This document shows, in pieces, positions 1 through 14,513 of a stretch of 64,000 bases of DNA. The first letter of the stretch is position 1. Each line of letters starts with the position of its first letter. The stretch is taken from positions 1 to 64,000 of the forward strand of contig NZ_CP018335.1 of assembly GCF_001902295.1 (NCBI RefSeq), in the 5' to 3' direction. A program made the translations under genes and the position numbers. Below the pieces are notes generated by a model, which worked only from the letters and a program-made list of their open reading frames with translations, made no database searches and was not told the origin of the DNA. Source of the DNA: Clostridium kluyveri (GTDB lineage Bacteria; Bacillota; Clostridia; Clostridiales; Clostridiaceae).

Positions 1-1356
1 ATGAATGCCCATCCAAAAGAAATATGGGAACAATGCTTAAACATAATAAAAGGTGAGACTACTGAAGTAAGCTTTAATACGTGGATCAAAAGTATTACTC
101 CTATATCTATTGAAAATGATACATTTATGTTAACTGTACCAAATGACCTTACCAAAGGTATACTAAGCAATAAATATACTGATTTAATAATTAGGGCGCT
201 GCAGATGGTTACTTCACAAAAATACAATGTTAAATTTTTAATTTCATCTGAATTACCCGAAGAATTTTTAACTTTAGATACTATAAATGAACAAAATATA
301 AAAGGTTCAATAATAGTAACAGATGAAATGTCAGCTATGTTAAACCCAAAATATACTTTCACCTCATTTGTCATAGGTAACAGTAACAGATTTGCCCATG
401 CAGCATCTCTTGCTGTAGCAGAATCACCAGCAAAAGCATATAATCCTTTATTTATATATGGAGGTGTAGGTTTAGGTAAAACCCATCTAATGCACGCTAT
501 AGGACATCACATATTGCATAATAATACTAGCTGTAAAGTAGTATATGTTTCTTCTGAAAAATTCACTAATGAATTAATAAATTCTATAAAAGATGATAAA
601 AATGTTGAATTTAGAAGCAAATATAGAAACATAGATGTTTTACTTATAGATGATATTCAATTTATAGCTGGTAAAGAAAGAACTCAGGAAGAATTTTTTC
701 ACACTTTCAATGCACTATATGAAGCTAACAAACAAATAATTCTATCAAGTGATAGACCCCCAAAGGAAATACCTACACTGGAAGACAGACTTAGATCTAG
801 ATTTGAATGGGGGCTTATAGCTGATATCCAACCCCCTGACTTTGAAACAAGAATGGCTATATTAAAAAAGAAAGCTGATGTTGAAAAATTAAATATTCCA
901 AACGAGGTAATGGCATACATAGCAACAAAAATCAAATCAAATATACGGGAACTAGAGGGAGCTTTAATACGAATAGTTGCCTTTTCATCACTTACAAATA
1001 AAGAAATAAGTGTAGATTTGGCAATAGAAGCACTAAAAGATATAATATCAAGTGGACAGTCAAAACAAGTTACAATAGAATTAATACAAGATGTAGTATC
1101 TAACTATTATAATTTGAAAGTATCTGATTTTAAATCATCAAGGAGAACCAGAAATGTGGCTTTTCCAAGACAAATAGCTATGTATTTGTGTAGAAAACTT
1201 ACAGATATGTCCCTACCTAAAATAGGAGAAGAATTCGGTGGAAGAGATCACACAACTGTAATACATGCTTATGAAAAGATATCCAATAATTTAAAAAAAG
1301 ATGAAAGTCTTAAAAATGCTGTGAATGATCTAACTAAAAGATTAGATCAACAATAA
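1..1356 (+). CDS. dnaA: Chromosomal replication initiator DnaA
   Basis: AAA+ initiator ATPase that binds DnaA boxes and melts the origin. The 451 residues are full length for the family. Walker A GGVGLGKT sits at about residues 155-162, the Walker B stretch LLIDDIQF near 215, and the domain IV helix-turn-helix signature GGRDHTTV near 413. The window begins exactly on the ATG, so its promoter and any upstream DnaA boxes lie outside. It is followed by the origin region and dnaN, the standard Firmicute order. Confidence 0.99.
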   Translation: MNAHPKEIWEQCLNIIKGETTEVSFNTWIKSITPISIENDTFMLTVPNDLTKGILSNKYTDLIIRALQMVTSQKYNVKFLISSELPEEFLTLDTINEQNIKGSIIVTDEMSAMLNPKYTFTSFVIGNSNRFAHAASLAVAESPAKAYNPLFIYGGVGLGKTHLMHAIGHHILHNNTSCKVVYVSSEKFTNELINSIKDDKNVEFRSKYRNIDVLLIDDIQFIAGKERTQEEFFHTFNALYEANKQIILSSDRPPKEIPTLEDRLRSRFEWGLIADIQPPDFETRMAILKKKADVEKLNIPNEVMAYIATKIKSNIRELEGALIRIVAFSSLTNKEISVDLAIEALKDIISSGQSKQVTIELIQDVVSNYYNLKVSDFKSSRRTRNVAFPRQIAMYLCRKLTDMSLPKIGEEFGGRDHTTVIHAYEKISNNLKKDESLKNAVNDLTKRLDQQ

Positions 1357-1614
1357 TTATTAACACACATTGTTGATAACTATGTTAATATTAAATAAAA
1401 AAGATATTACACTTATTATTTTTTTTTAATAATGTGGATAATGTGGATAATATAAATTTTATCCACTTACTTATCCACACTTATTTTTTATTCTTTTTTA
1501 AGTTATATCAACGTTTTTAAGACTTATCAACATATCCACAGCCCCTACTACTACTACTACTAGATATAATTATCTATCTATATAAATAATACTAACAAAA
1601 AAGGAGGTACTTAG
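1357..1614. other. oriC: oriC: DnaA boxes, DnaA-trios and AT-rich unwinding region
   Basis: Gene-free region between dnaA and dnaN. Two abutting boxes TGTGGATAA lie at 1433-1441 and 1442-1450 on the reverse strand. TTATCCACT (1459-1467), TTATCCACA (1471-1479), TTATCAACA (1524-1532) and ATATCCACA (1532-1540) lie on the forward strand. The last is followed by a GC-rich GCCCC and five TAC repeats plus TAG at 1546-1563, then AT-rich DNA. Box, GC patch, trios and AT-rich DNA is the arrangement of the basal unwinding system described for Bacillus subtilis. The region ends in a strong RBS for dnaN. Confidence 0.9.
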
Positions 1615-2718
1615 ATGAAATTCCTATGTACAAAAAACAAATTACAAGAATCCATATTTACGGTTCAAAAAGCAATAACTGGTAAATCCAGTATGCCCGT
1701 ATTAAATGGCATACTTTTAGAAGCTCATAACGATACAATAAAACTAACGGGTTCTGATATAGACTTGAGTATAATAACAACCATACAAGCAGAAGTACAA
1801 GAAGAAGGATCCATAGTAATTGATTCTAGAATATTTGGAGATATCATACGAAAATTACCAAACGATAATATATATATATCCACAACTGAGAATAACTCTG
1901 TAGAAATATTATGCCAAAAATCAAAATTTAATATTATTCACATGAATGCAGAAGATTTTCCTGAAATACCTAACATAAACGAAAATATATTTTTTTCTAT
2001 ACCTCAAAATACATTAAAAAATATGATAAAAAGTACTATATTTGCTACAGCACAGGATGAGGCAAGACCTATACTTACAGGTATTTTATTTGAAATTAAA
2101 AATAAAAAATTAAATCTAGTAGCTTTAGATGGATATAGATTAGCTTTAAAATCTGAATTTTTAGATAATGAAAATGTAATAAATGCTGTTATTCCAGGAA
2201 AAACGTTAAATGAAGTTTCAAAGATTTTAGATGATGATAATGAAAGCGTAAATATAACTTTCACTCCCAATCACATATTATTTAATTTAATAAATACAAA
2301 AGTTATATCCAGACTGTTACAAGGAGAATTTATAAAATATAATTCTATAATTCCTGAAGAATATAGTCTTAGAGTAACAGCTAATAAAAGTGAATTGTTA
2401 GATTGTATTGAAAGAGCCTCATTAATGGCCAAGGACAGTAATACAAATTTAATAAAGCTAAAAATAGAACAGAATAATATGATTATAACTTCTAATTCTC
2501 AGATAGGAATGGTTAGGGAAGAGCTAAACATACTGTTAGAGGGAGATACACTTCAAATTGCATTTAATTCAAAATATTTGATAGATGTACTTAAGATAAT
2601 GGAAGATGAGGAAATTGTGATGGAATTTTCAGGTAGTGTAAGCCCTTGTATTATAAAAAACAGCAAAAAAAATAATTGTATTTACTTAGTACTGCCAGTT
2701 AGGCTATTAAATAATTAA
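1615..2718 (+). CDS. dnaN: DNA polymerase III subunit beta (sliding clamp)
   Basis: Ring-shaped processivity clamp that tethers polymerase III to DNA. The 367 residues fit the three-domain clamp. The N-terminal region resembles family starts, with a conserved KSSMPVLNGILL stretch near residues 24-35, and the C-terminus ends in LVLPVRLLNN, close to the usual LPVR ending. The ATG is preceded by AAAGGAGG. It lies directly after oriC and before the S4-domain gene. Confidence 0.98.
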   Translation: MKFLCTKNKLQESIFTVQKAITGKSSMPVLNGILLEAHNDTIKLTGSDIDLSIITTIQAEVQEEGSIVIDSRIFGDIIRKLPNDNIYISTTENNSVEILCQKSKFNIIHMNAEDFPEIPNINENIFFSIPQNTLKNMIKSTIFATAQDEARPILTGILFEIKNKKLNLVALDGYRLALKSEFLDNENVINAVIPGKTLNEVSKILDDDNESVNITFTPNHILFNLINTKVISRLLQGEFIKYNSIIPEEYSLRVTANKSELLDCIERASLMAKDSNTNLIKLKIEQNNMIITSNSQIGMVREELNILLEGDTLQIAFNSKYLIDVLKIMEDEEIVMEFSGSVSPCIIKNSKKNNCIYLVLPVRLLNN

Positions 2719-2745
2719 AAATAAATAAATTGGAGATAATGTAAA

Positions 2746-2952
2746 ATGGATGAAATTAAAATTAATACAGATACAATAAAGCTGGATTCTTTTTTAAAAT
2801 GGTGTGGAGCAGTTTCCCAAGGATCTGAAGCCAAGATATTTATAAAAGACGGTATGGTAAAAGTAAATGGAGAAATAGAAACAAGGAGGGGACGAAAGTT
2901 ATTTAAAGGCTATATAGTTGAATTTGGAGTAAATACGTATAAAATTATATAA
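2746..2952 (+). CDS. yaaA: S4-domain RNA-binding protein (YaaA/RlbA type)
   Basis: Small 68-residue protein with an S4-like fold (LDSFLKWCGAVSQGSEAK near the N-terminus, then GMVKVNGEIETRRGRKL). The Bacillus relative, YaaA/RlbA, is linked to 50S ribosome assembly and always sits between dnaN and recF, as here. The start is the ATG 27 bp after dnaN. Function is inferred from family and position only. Confidence 0.9.
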   Translation: MDEIKINTDTIKLDSFLKWCGAVSQGSEAKIFIKDGMVKVNGEIETRRGRKLFKGYIVEFGVNTYKII

Positions 2953-3032
2953 TTTATTATATATAAACATTAAGAATTTATTATTAATTGTCAAATATAC
3001 ATTTGTGATATAATTATAAATAGGTGTTTTTG

Positions 3033-4127
3033 ATGTATATAAAATATTTAAAACTAATCAATTTTAGAAATTACAAAGAGTTAGATATAGAGTTTGATAA
3101 AAATGTAAATATATTCGTAGGAGATAATGCACAGGGAAAGACAAATATATTGGAAAGTATGTATTACTGCAGTATAGGTAAATCACCCAGAACAAGCAAG
3201 GATAAAGAATTAATAAATTGGGACAATAAAGAGTCATACATAAAAGTCCACATATTAAAGAAATCATTTAACAAGAAAATAGAAATAAAAATATTTAAAG
3301 AAGGTAAAAAAGGAATAAATATAAACTCTATAAAAGTAAGTAAATTATCTGAGCTCATGGGAGTTCTTAATGTAGTTATGTTTTCACCGGAAGATTTAAA
3401 AATAATAAAGGAATCTCCTGTTTATAGAAGAAAATTTTTAGATATTGAACTTTGTAAATTCAGTAAAAAATATTATTATAGCTTAGTTCAATATAATAAA
3501 GTATTAACTGCGAGAAATATTATTCTTAAAAAGTGGAACAAAGGTAATTATATAGATATTCTTCAGGTATATGATAAACAATTAGCAAAGTATGGTGAAG
3601 TTATAATAAAACTTAGAAATGAGTATTTAAAAAAACTTAGTGAAAAAGGAAAAGTTATTCACAGTGACATAACTTCTGGAATTGAAAATATAGAATTTAG
3701 ATATATAACATGTTTAACAAATTTTGATAATATAGAAGATAATCTATTTGAAATTTTGGAATTTAATAGAAAAAAAGATATATATAAAGGCATTACACTC
3801 TATGGACCCCATAGAGATGATTTTATTGTGAATATAAATGGAATTAATGTCAGAAATTTTGGTTCTCAGGGACAGCAAAGAACTTCAATATTAACTATGA
3901 AATTTGCTTCTCTTGAAATAATAAAAGAAATTATAGGAGAATATCCTGTATTGCTTTTAGACGATGTTTTATCCGAATTGGATAAAAATAGGCAAAAATA
4001 TATATTAAGTTCTATAAAGGAAATACAAACATTTATAACTTGTACTGAAATTGGTGATATAAAAAAAAATATAATAGATGAAGCTCAATTATTTATTGTA
4101 AAAAAAGGAAAAGTTAGCAGAATTTAA
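3033..4127 (+). CDS. recF: DNA replication and repair protein RecF
   Basis: SMC-like ATPase that helps load RecA at gaps together with RecO and RecR. I chose the ATG at 3033 (AGGTG seven bases upstream) over an in-frame GTG at 3024, because the protein then begins MYIKYLKLINFRNY, the family's usual start. Walker A GDNAQGKT is at residues 30-37, the ABC signature GSQGQQRT near 277 and Walker B LLLDDVLSELD near 308. The 364 residues are normal for RecF. It lies between yaaA and remB. Confidence 0.97.
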   Translation: MYIKYLKLINFRNYKELDIEFDKNVNIFVGDNAQGKTNILESMYYCSIGKSPRTSKDKELINWDNKESYIKVHILKKSFNKKIEIKIFKEGKKGININSIKVSKLSELMGVLNVVMFSPEDLKIIKESPVYRRKFLDIELCKFSKKYYYSLVQYNKVLTARNIILKKWNKGNYIDILQVYDKQLAKYGEVIIKLRNEYLKKLSEKGKVIHSDITSGIENIEFRYITCLTNFDNIEDNLFEILEFNRKKDIYKGITLYGPHRDDFIVNINGINVRNFGSQGQQRTSILTMKFASLEIIKEIIGEYPVLLLDDVLSELDKNRQKYILSSIKEIQTFITCTEIGDIKKNIIDEAQLFIVKKGKVSRI

Positions 4128-4146
4128 TTTTGAAAGGAGATTACTC

Positions 4147-4410
4147 ATGTTTCTACACTTAGGCGAAAATATAGTTGTTCCAATAAAAGATGTAATTGGT
4201 ATATTTAATGTTGAGACTTCAACATATAGCTCTGATACGACTCAATTTTTAAGGATGGCTGAAGAAGATGGATTTATACAAAAGATTACAAATGATAAAC
4301 CTAAATCTTTTATTATTGCAGAAGTAAATAAAAAAAGTAAAATTTACTTGTCACCTATATCTTCATCCACATTGACTAAGAGATCGGAAATTCTATACTA
4401 TGAACTTTAA
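4147..4410 (+). CDS. remB: RemB/RemA-like regulatory protein (DUF370)
   Basis: 87-residue DUF370 protein. In Bacillus the paralogues RemA and RemB regulate biofilm matrix genes, and the copy between recF and gyrB is usually called RemB or YaaB. MFLHLGENIVVPIKDVIGIFN is the characteristic N-terminal strand-rich segment. RBS AAAGGAG precedes the ATG. It is probably co-transcribed with recF and gyrB given the 19-21 bp gaps. Confidence 0.9.
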   Translation: MFLHLGENIVVPIKDVIGIFNVETSTYSSDTTQFLRMAEEDGFIQKITNDKPKSFIIAEVNKKSKIYLSPISSSTLTKRSEILYYEL

Positions 4411-4431
4411 GATAAGATAAGGAGGATAGGT

Positions 4432-6345
4432 ATGCCACAAGAAAAAAAACAGACTTATGATGAAAATCAAATACAGATATTAGAAGGATTAGAGGCAGTT
4501 AGAAAAAGACCGGGTATGTATATTGGAAGTACCAGTTTAAGAGGACTTCATCACCTAGTATATGAAATAGTAGATAATAGCATTGATGAAGCATTAGCAG
4601 GATATTGCGATAAAATAGATGTGGTTATACATGAGGATAACTCTGTAACAGTCGCAGACAACGGTAGAGGAATGCCGGTTGGTATACACCATAAAATAAA
4701 GAAACCTACAGTAGAAGTAATAATGACAATATTACATGCAGGTGGAAAGTTCGGCGGTGGTGGCTATAAGGTTTCAGGTGGCCTTCATGGAGTTGGTGCA
4801 TCTGTAGTAAATGCTTTATCTGAAATTTGTGAAGTTGAAGTAAAAAGAGAAAAACATATATGGAAACAGGTATTTAAGAGAGGTAAGGTAGCTACAGGAT
4901 TAGAAATAATAGGGGATAGTGAAGAACATGGAACAAAAACATACTTCAAGCCAGATAAAGAAATATTTGATGAAGTAGATTTCGATTATGATATGCTTTC
5001 TCAAAGACTCAGAGAACTGGCATTTTTGAATAAAGGTATAGCCATAACCTTAAAAGATGAAAGAAGTGGTAAAGGAGAACTATTTCACTATGAAGGAGGA
5101 ATAAAATCTTTTGTAACCTACCTTAATAGAAATAAACAAACAATTCACAAAGAGCCAATATATGTAGAAGGCATTAAAGGTGATTACTCTGTAGAAATTG
5201 CTTTTCAATACAATAATGGATATTCTGAAAATATTTTTTCTTTTGCAAATAATATAGATACAATAGAGGGGGGAACTCATCTAGCAGGGTTTAAATCCGC
5301 CTTAACAAGAGTTTTTAACGATTATGCAAAAAAATTTAACATATTGAAAGAAAATGATAAAAATTTATCAGGAGAGGATATAAGAGAAGGTATTACTGCA
5401 GTAATATCTATAAAACTTGTAGATCCTCAATTTGAAGGCCAAACTAAAACAAAACTTGGAAATAGTGAAGTTAGGGGTATAGTTGATAATATAATGGCAG
5501 AATCTTTAAGCGATTTTTTACAAGAGAATCCTCAAGCTGCAAAAATTATAATCGATAAATCACTGGTTGCGTCACGTGCAAGAGAGGCAGCGAGGAAAGC
5601 AAGAGAACTTACAAGACGTAAAACTGTACTTGAAAATACATCTCTTCCAGGAAAACTTGCAGATTGCTCATCTAAAGATCCATCTGAATGTGAAGTATAT
5701 TTAGTTGAGGGAGATTCAGCAGGTGGATCAGCCAAACAGGGTAGGGATAGAAGATTTCAAGCTATACTTCCTCTGAGGGGTAAAATAATGAATGTAGAAA
5801 AGCAAAGACTTGATAAAATACTGGGATATGAAGAAATAAGAGCTATGATAACGGCATTTGGAGCAGGAATAGGAAAAGATTTTGATATTAGTAAGATAAG
5901 ATACAATAAGATAATAATAATGACAGATGCGGATGTAGATGGTGCACATATAAGAACATTACTGCTCACCTTTTTTTATAGATATATGAGAGAACTTGTT
6001 GAAAAATGTCATGTTTATATAGCTCAACCACCTCTATACAAAGTAGCTAAAAATAAAAAAGACTATTATGCTTACTCAGATAAAGAATTGGAAATATTAC
6101 TTAATGAAATAGGAGGAAAAAATAGTAATGTAAATATACAAAGATATAAAGGACTTGGAGAAATGGATTCTGAACAGCTATGGGATACTACTATGAATCC
6201 AGAAACAAGAACTTTAATACAAGTTAATGTGGAAGATACAATTGTTGCAGATGAAATTTTTACTATACTTATGGGTGACAAAGTAGAACCTCGTAAAGAT
6301 TTTATAATAGAAAATGCAAAGAAAGTTGTTAACTTAGATATATAG
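4432..6345 (+). CDS. gyrB: DNA gyrase subunit B
   Basis: ATPase subunit of gyrase, which introduces negative supercoils. It has 637 residues. The GHKL ATPase domain shows EIVDNSIDEALAG and the glycine-rich GGKFGGGGYKVSGGLHGVG lid. The TOPRIM domain carries EGDSAGG near residue 426 and DADVDGAHI near 500, which bind the catalytic metals. The C-terminal GYKGLGEMD-type motif appears as RYKGLGEMD. GGAGGATAGGT precedes the ATG, and gyrA follows 16 bp downstream. Confidence 0.99.
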   Translation: MPQEKKQTYDENQIQILEGLEAVRKRPGMYIGSTSLRGLHHLVYEIVDNSIDEALAGYCDKIDVVIHEDNSVTVADNGRGMPVGIHHKIKKPTVEVIMTILHAGGKFGGGGYKVSGGLHGVGASVVNALSEICEVEVKREKHIWKQVFKRGKVATGLEIIGDSEEHGTKTYFKPDKEIFDEVDFDYDMLSQRLRELAFLNKGIAITLKDERSGKGELFHYEGGIKSFVTYLNRNKQTIHKEPIYVEGIKGDYSVEIAFQYNNGYSENIFSFANNIDTIEGGTHLAGFKSALTRVFNDYAKKFNILKENDKNLSGEDIREGITAVISIKLVDPQFEGQTKTKLGNSEVRGIVDNIMAESLSDFLQENPQAAKIIIDKSLVASRAREAARKARELTRRKTVLENTSLPGKLADCSSKDPSECEVYLVEGDSAGGSAKQGRDRRFQAILPLRGKIMNVEKQRLDKILGYEEIRAMITAFGAGIGKDFDISKIRYNKIIIMTDADVDGAHIRTLLLTFFYRYMRELVEKCHVYIAQPPLYKVAKNKKDYYAYSDKELEILLNEIGGKNSNVNIQRYKGLGEMDSEQLWDTTMNPETRTLIQVNVEDTIVADEIFTILMGDKVEPRKDFIIENAKKVVNLDI

Positions 6346-6361
6346 TAAAGAGGTGTAATTG

Positions 6362-8782
6362 ATGTTTGATGAAGGAAAAGTTTTACCGATAGACATAAGT
6401 CAAGAGATGAAAAAAAGTTATATAGATTATGCGATGAGTGTTATTGTCAGTCGTGCACTTCCAGATGTACGTGATGGGTTAAAACCAGTTCATAGAAGAA
6501 TATTATATTCTATGTATGAACTGGGAATTACTCCTGAAAAAGGATATAGGAAATGTGCAAGAATTGTAGGAGATGTTTTAGGTAAATACCATCCACATGG
6601 AGATTCATCTGTTTATGATGCTCTTGTTAGAATGGCTCAGGACTTTTCTATTAGATATACTTTAGTTGATGGTCATGGAAATTTTGGCTCTGTAGATGGA
6701 GATAGCGCTGCAGCTATGAGATATACAGAAGCCAAAATGGATAAAATAACTGTTGAAATGTTAAGGGGAATAAATAAAAATACAGTAGACTTTATTCCAA
6801 ATTTCGATGGTGAGGAAAAGGAACCAGTGGTTTTACCTTCAAGATTTCCAAATTTACTTGTAAATGGTTCTGCAGGAATAGCAGTAGGTATGGCTACCAA
6901 TATACCACCACATAATCTTGTTGAAGTTATAAATGGGGTTATAATGATAATAGAGAATCCAGAAGTTACTATTTACGAACTTATGACATCTATAAAAGGA
7001 CCTGATTTTCCAACAGCGGGAATAATAGTTGGTACATCTGGCATAAAAAGTGCTTATGAAACCGGAAGAGGAAAAATAATAGTAAGGGCTAAAACTGAAA
7101 TTCAAGAAGAAAAAGGCAAAAATAGAATAGTAATAACTGAGATTCCATACCAGGTAAATAAATCTAAACTTATAGAAAATATGGCGGATTTAGTTAAAAA
7201 TAAAAGAATAGATGGTATATCAGATATTAGAGATGAATCAGATAGAGATGGAATGAGAATTGTTGTAGAATTAAAAAGAGATGCCAATGCTAATATAACT
7301 TTAAATCAGTTGTATAAACATACAAGAATGCAGGATACTTTTGGAGTTATAATGCTAACACTTGTGGATAATGAGCCTAAAGTTTTAAATTTGAAACAGA
7401 TGCTTGTACATTATTTGAAATTTCAAGAAGAGATTTTGACCAGAAGGACTAAATTTGAATTAGATAAAGCAGAAGCAAGAGCTCACATTCTCGAAGGGTT
7501 AAGAATAGCATTGGACTATATTGATGAGGTAATAAATCTAATAAGATCATCTAAAACTACAGAAATCGCACGAAATGGTTTAATAGATAAATTTAATCTT
7601 TCTGAAAAACAGGCACAGGCTATTTTGGATATGAGACTTCAAAGGCTTACAGGACTTGAAAGAGAAAAAATTGAAAATGAATATAATGAACTAATGGATA
7701 TAATAAAACACCTTAAGGAAATATTAGAGAATAAATCAATTCTATTAAATATGATTAAGGATGAATTAATCGAAATAAGAGATAAATATGGTGATGAAAG
7801 AAGAACTGAAATACAAATAAGTAATGATGATATAAATATTGAGGATCTTATCGAAGAAGAAGAAGTGGTTATAACTTTAACTCATGCAGGATACATAAAA
7901 AGAATTTCTGCAGATACTTATTCTTCTCAGAGAAGAGGTGGAAAGGGAATACAAGCCATGACTACAAAAGAAGATGATTTTGTAGAGCATATATTTATTA
8001 CTTCCACTCACAGTCATATTTTATTTTTTACCAATAAGGGGAAAGTATACAAATTAAAAGGTTATGAAATTCCTGATGCAGGTAGGACAGCTAAAGGTAC
8101 TAATCTGGTTAATCTGTTGCCTTTGGATGGAGATGATCAAATTCAAGCAGTTATATCTTTTAAAGAGATTGATGATGATAATTATTTTATAATGGCTACT
8201 AAACAGGGATTAGTTAAAAAGACTGAAATAAATCAATATGCATCTATAAGGAAAAATGGGTTAAATGCTATAAATTTAAGAGATGGAGATGAACTTATAG
8301 GTGTTAAAATGACTACGGGTGATAGTGAAGTGTTAATTTTCACTAAAAATGGATACGCTATAAGATTTAGTGAAAAAGATGTAAGGCCCACTGGAAGAAA
8401 TACGACAGGAGTTAAAGCTATAACCTTAAGAAAAAAAGATATTGCTGTTGCCATGGATATTGCAAGTAATGATGAAGATATTTTGGTAGTTAGTGAAAAT
8501 GGATTCGGAAAAAGAACTCCAGTAACTGAATATACTATTCATAAAAGAGGCGGAAAAGGAATTATAACCTATAAATCTACGGAAAAAACAGGCTTAATAG
8601 TAGGTGCTAGAGTTGTAAAAGATGAGGATGAGATGATGCTCATAAATAGTAGTAATGTAGCTATAAGGCTTAATGTATCTGATATTTCTACTACTAGTAG
8701 AAATGCTATGGGAGTCACCCTCATGCGTACAGAAGAGGAACAAAGAGTTGTAGCTATAGCTAAAATAAATTGTACTGAATAA
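6362..8782 (+). CDS. gyrA: DNA gyrase subunit A
   Basis: DNA breakage-reunion subunit of gyrase, 806 residues from the ATG at 6362; an upstream in-frame TTG at 6359 is less likely because GAGGTG is spaced for the ATG. The catalytic tyrosine is Tyr121 in AAAMRYTE. The quinolone-determining region reads HGDSSVYD with Ser82 and Asp86 (Escherichia coli Ser83 and Asp87), the wild-type residues. The C-terminal beta-pinwheel has a QRRGGKG GyrA-box near residue 525. Confidence 0.99.
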   Translation: MFDEGKVLPIDISQEMKKSYIDYAMSVIVSRALPDVRDGLKPVHRRILYSMYELGITPEKGYRKCARIVGDVLGKYHPHGDSSVYDALVRMAQDFSIRYTLVDGHGNFGSVDGDSAAAMRYTEAKMDKITVEMLRGINKNTVDFIPNFDGEEKEPVVLPSRFPNLLVNGSAGIAVGMATNIPPHNLVEVINGVIMIIENPEVTIYELMTSIKGPDFPTAGIIVGTSGIKSAYETGRGKIIVRAKTEIQEEKGKNRIVITEIPYQVNKSKLIENMADLVKNKRIDGISDIRDESDRDGMRIVVELKRDANANITLNQLYKHTRMQDTFGVIMLTLVDNEPKVLNLKQMLVHYLKFQEEILTRRTKFELDKAEARAHILEGLRIALDYIDEVINLIRSSKTTEIARNGLIDKFNLSEKQAQAILDMRLQRLTGLEREKIENEYNELMDIIKHLKEILENKSILLNMIKDELIEIRDKYGDERRTEIQISNDDINIEDLIEEEEVVITLTHAGYIKRISADTYSSQRRGGKGIQAMTTKEDDFVEHIFITSTHSHILFFTNKGKVYKLKGYEIPDAGRTAKGTNLVNLLPLDGDDQIQAVISFKEIDDDNYFIMATKQGLVKKTEINQYASIRKNGLNAINLRDGDELIGVKMTTGDSEVLIFTKNGYAIRFSEKDVRPTGRNTTGVKAITLRKKDIAVAMDIASNDEDILVVSENGFGKRTPVTEYTIHKRGGKGIITYKSTEKTGLIVGARVVKDEDEMMLINSSNVAIRLNVSDISTTSRNAMGVTLMRTEEEQRVVAIAKINCTE

Positions 8783-8812
8783 TAGATTTAGTTATTAAGA
8801 ATTGTTTTAAAT

Positions 8813-8880
8813 AAAATCAAGGATGTCTTTTTCTGGATGAAGTTCCTAGATATTCTTGATTTTAGACATTTTACTGCAAA
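8813..8880 (+). terminator. Probable terminator after gyrA
   Basis: AAAATCAAG at 8813-8821 pairs with CTTGATTTT at 8855-8863, enclosing a second short pairing. It lies between gyrA and the rRNA promoter. The T tract is broken (TTTTAGACATTTT), so termination strength is uncertain. Confidence 0.55.
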
Positions 8881-8936
8881 AATTGAAAAATAAAAAAATT
8901 ATTTGTCTATATGTAAAAAAAATATTTTAAAATGTA

Positions 8937-8965
8937 TTGACGACATTAAATTTAAATGATAGAAT
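8937..8965 (+). promoter_or_regulatory. rRNA operon promoter
   Basis: TTGACG (8937-8942), 17-bp spacer and TAGAAT (8960-8965). It matches the SigA consensus well and lies about 380 bp upstream of 16S, followed by a leader with a processing half-stem. Confidence 0.75.
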
Positions 8966-9220
8966 GTAAAAGTCGCAAGGGGTTGTAACAGTTTTACTTG
9001 CAAAGATTCACTACATTTAATAGTACTTAAATGGCGTTACAACATAATGTAAAAAATATTGATCCTTGAAAATTAAACAGAATAAGGAAGATAGGTAAAC
9101 TTATTTATTAAGAATAAACCAGCAATTCTTTTGAGCTGCGAAAGCAGTAAAGAGAGTAATTTCGTAATGTAGTATATTCAAGCAGTATTCTGCTGAAAGA
9201 GATATACTAAAATTGCTAGT

Positions 9221-9326
9221 AGCGAGTACAGCGAGGAAAAGGCTGAATGAGGAGCGGAACTTACTTATGTAATTGAGCACCGGAATGAGGCATATGAGGT
9301 CGCTGGGCGAAGCTAATGGTAATTTT
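9221..9326 (+). repeat. rRNA-operon repeat, copy 1 (16S leader)
   Basis: About 106 bp beginning GCGAGTACAGCGAGGAAAAG and ending near GTAATTTT. Two more copies lie in the 16S-23S spacer (11195-11300 and 11319-11424). It contains a short internal hairpin (TTACTTATGTAA). Position just before 16S, as the other copies lie just before 23S, suggests a role in processing or antitermination. Confidence 0.7.
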
Positions 9327-9347
9327 AAAGATGAGTCAAAAACTTTT

Positions 9348-10867
<1,520 letters not shown>

Positions 10868-11194
10868 TCGAAAGGCTGGGAAATAACCTGCCTTAAAAGC
10901 TGGAATTTGAGATAAATAAGTTACCCTTTATTCTGTTTAATTTTGAGGGATCATAGTAAGTTGGCAATGAAAGTTGACAACTAAAAGCTAGATTCCGCTT
11001 TCATTTTAGGGTGTAAGTTTTAGATAAGCACTGTAGGTTGAAAGAAATTGTCCTTTGAAAATTGCACAGTAAATAAAAGAAGTAAAGCTAAGGTTAGAAA
11101 TAACCTTTGTAGTATTAAGTATAATTAAAGTTATGCTTATAGATAGGTTATAACAAACAGTTATAATAATTAACTAAGGATAAAAATTGATAAT

Positions 11195-11300
11195 AACGAG
11201 TACAGCAAGGAAAAGGCCGAAGGAGGAGCAGAATTTACTTATGTAAATGAGCACCACAGTGAGGCATTTGACGCAGTTGTACAAAATTAGTAGCAATTTT
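11195..11300 (+). repeat. rRNA-operon repeat, copy 2 (16S-23S spacer)
   Basis: Second copy of the 106-bp element seen at 9221-9326. It begins ACGAGTACAGCAAGG and ends in GTAGCAATTTT. It carries the hairpin ATTTACTTATGTAAAT. No tRNA gene lies in this spacer. Confidence 0.7.
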
Positions 11301-11318
11301 TAAAAGAAAATTAGTGAT

Positions 11319-11424
11319 AACGAGCAGAGCGAGGAAAGACTTGAGTGAGGAGCAGAGTTTACTTGTGTAAATGAGCACCGCAGGGAAAGGCTTGACGAAG
11401 CTGTGCGAAGTTAGCAGTAATTTT
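11319..11424 (+). repeat. rRNA-operon repeat, copy 3 (just before 23S)
   Basis: Third copy, starting ACGAGCAGAGCGAGGAAAG and ending GCAGTAATTTT nine bases before the 23S 5' end. It is tandem with copy 2 (18-bp gap). Spacing to 23S parallels that of copy 1 to 16S. Confidence 0.7.
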
Positions 11425-11432
11425 CGGTAACA

Positions 11433-14330
<2,898 letters not shown>

Positions 14331-14387
14331 ATAATATTTACTGTGCAATTTTCAGGGGATAAAGTCTTCTGAACAAGAGAATACAAA

Positions 14388-14504
14388 TCTGGTGGCAATA
14401 ACGTGGAGGCAACACCCCTTACCATTTCGAACAGGAAGGTTAAGTTCCACAGTGCCCATGGTACTGCAGGGGAGGCCCTGTGGGAGAGCAGGTCGCTGCC
14501 GGAT
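14388..14504 (+). rRNA. rrf: 5S ribosomal RNA
   Basis: TCTGGTGGCAATAACGTGGA begins a typical clostridial 5S; CCGGATA at the 3' end pairs with the 5' TCTGG. The conserved CATTTCGAACAGGAAGGTTA block is inside. About 117 nt. Confidence 0.95.
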
Positions 14505-14513
14505 AAAGAATAA

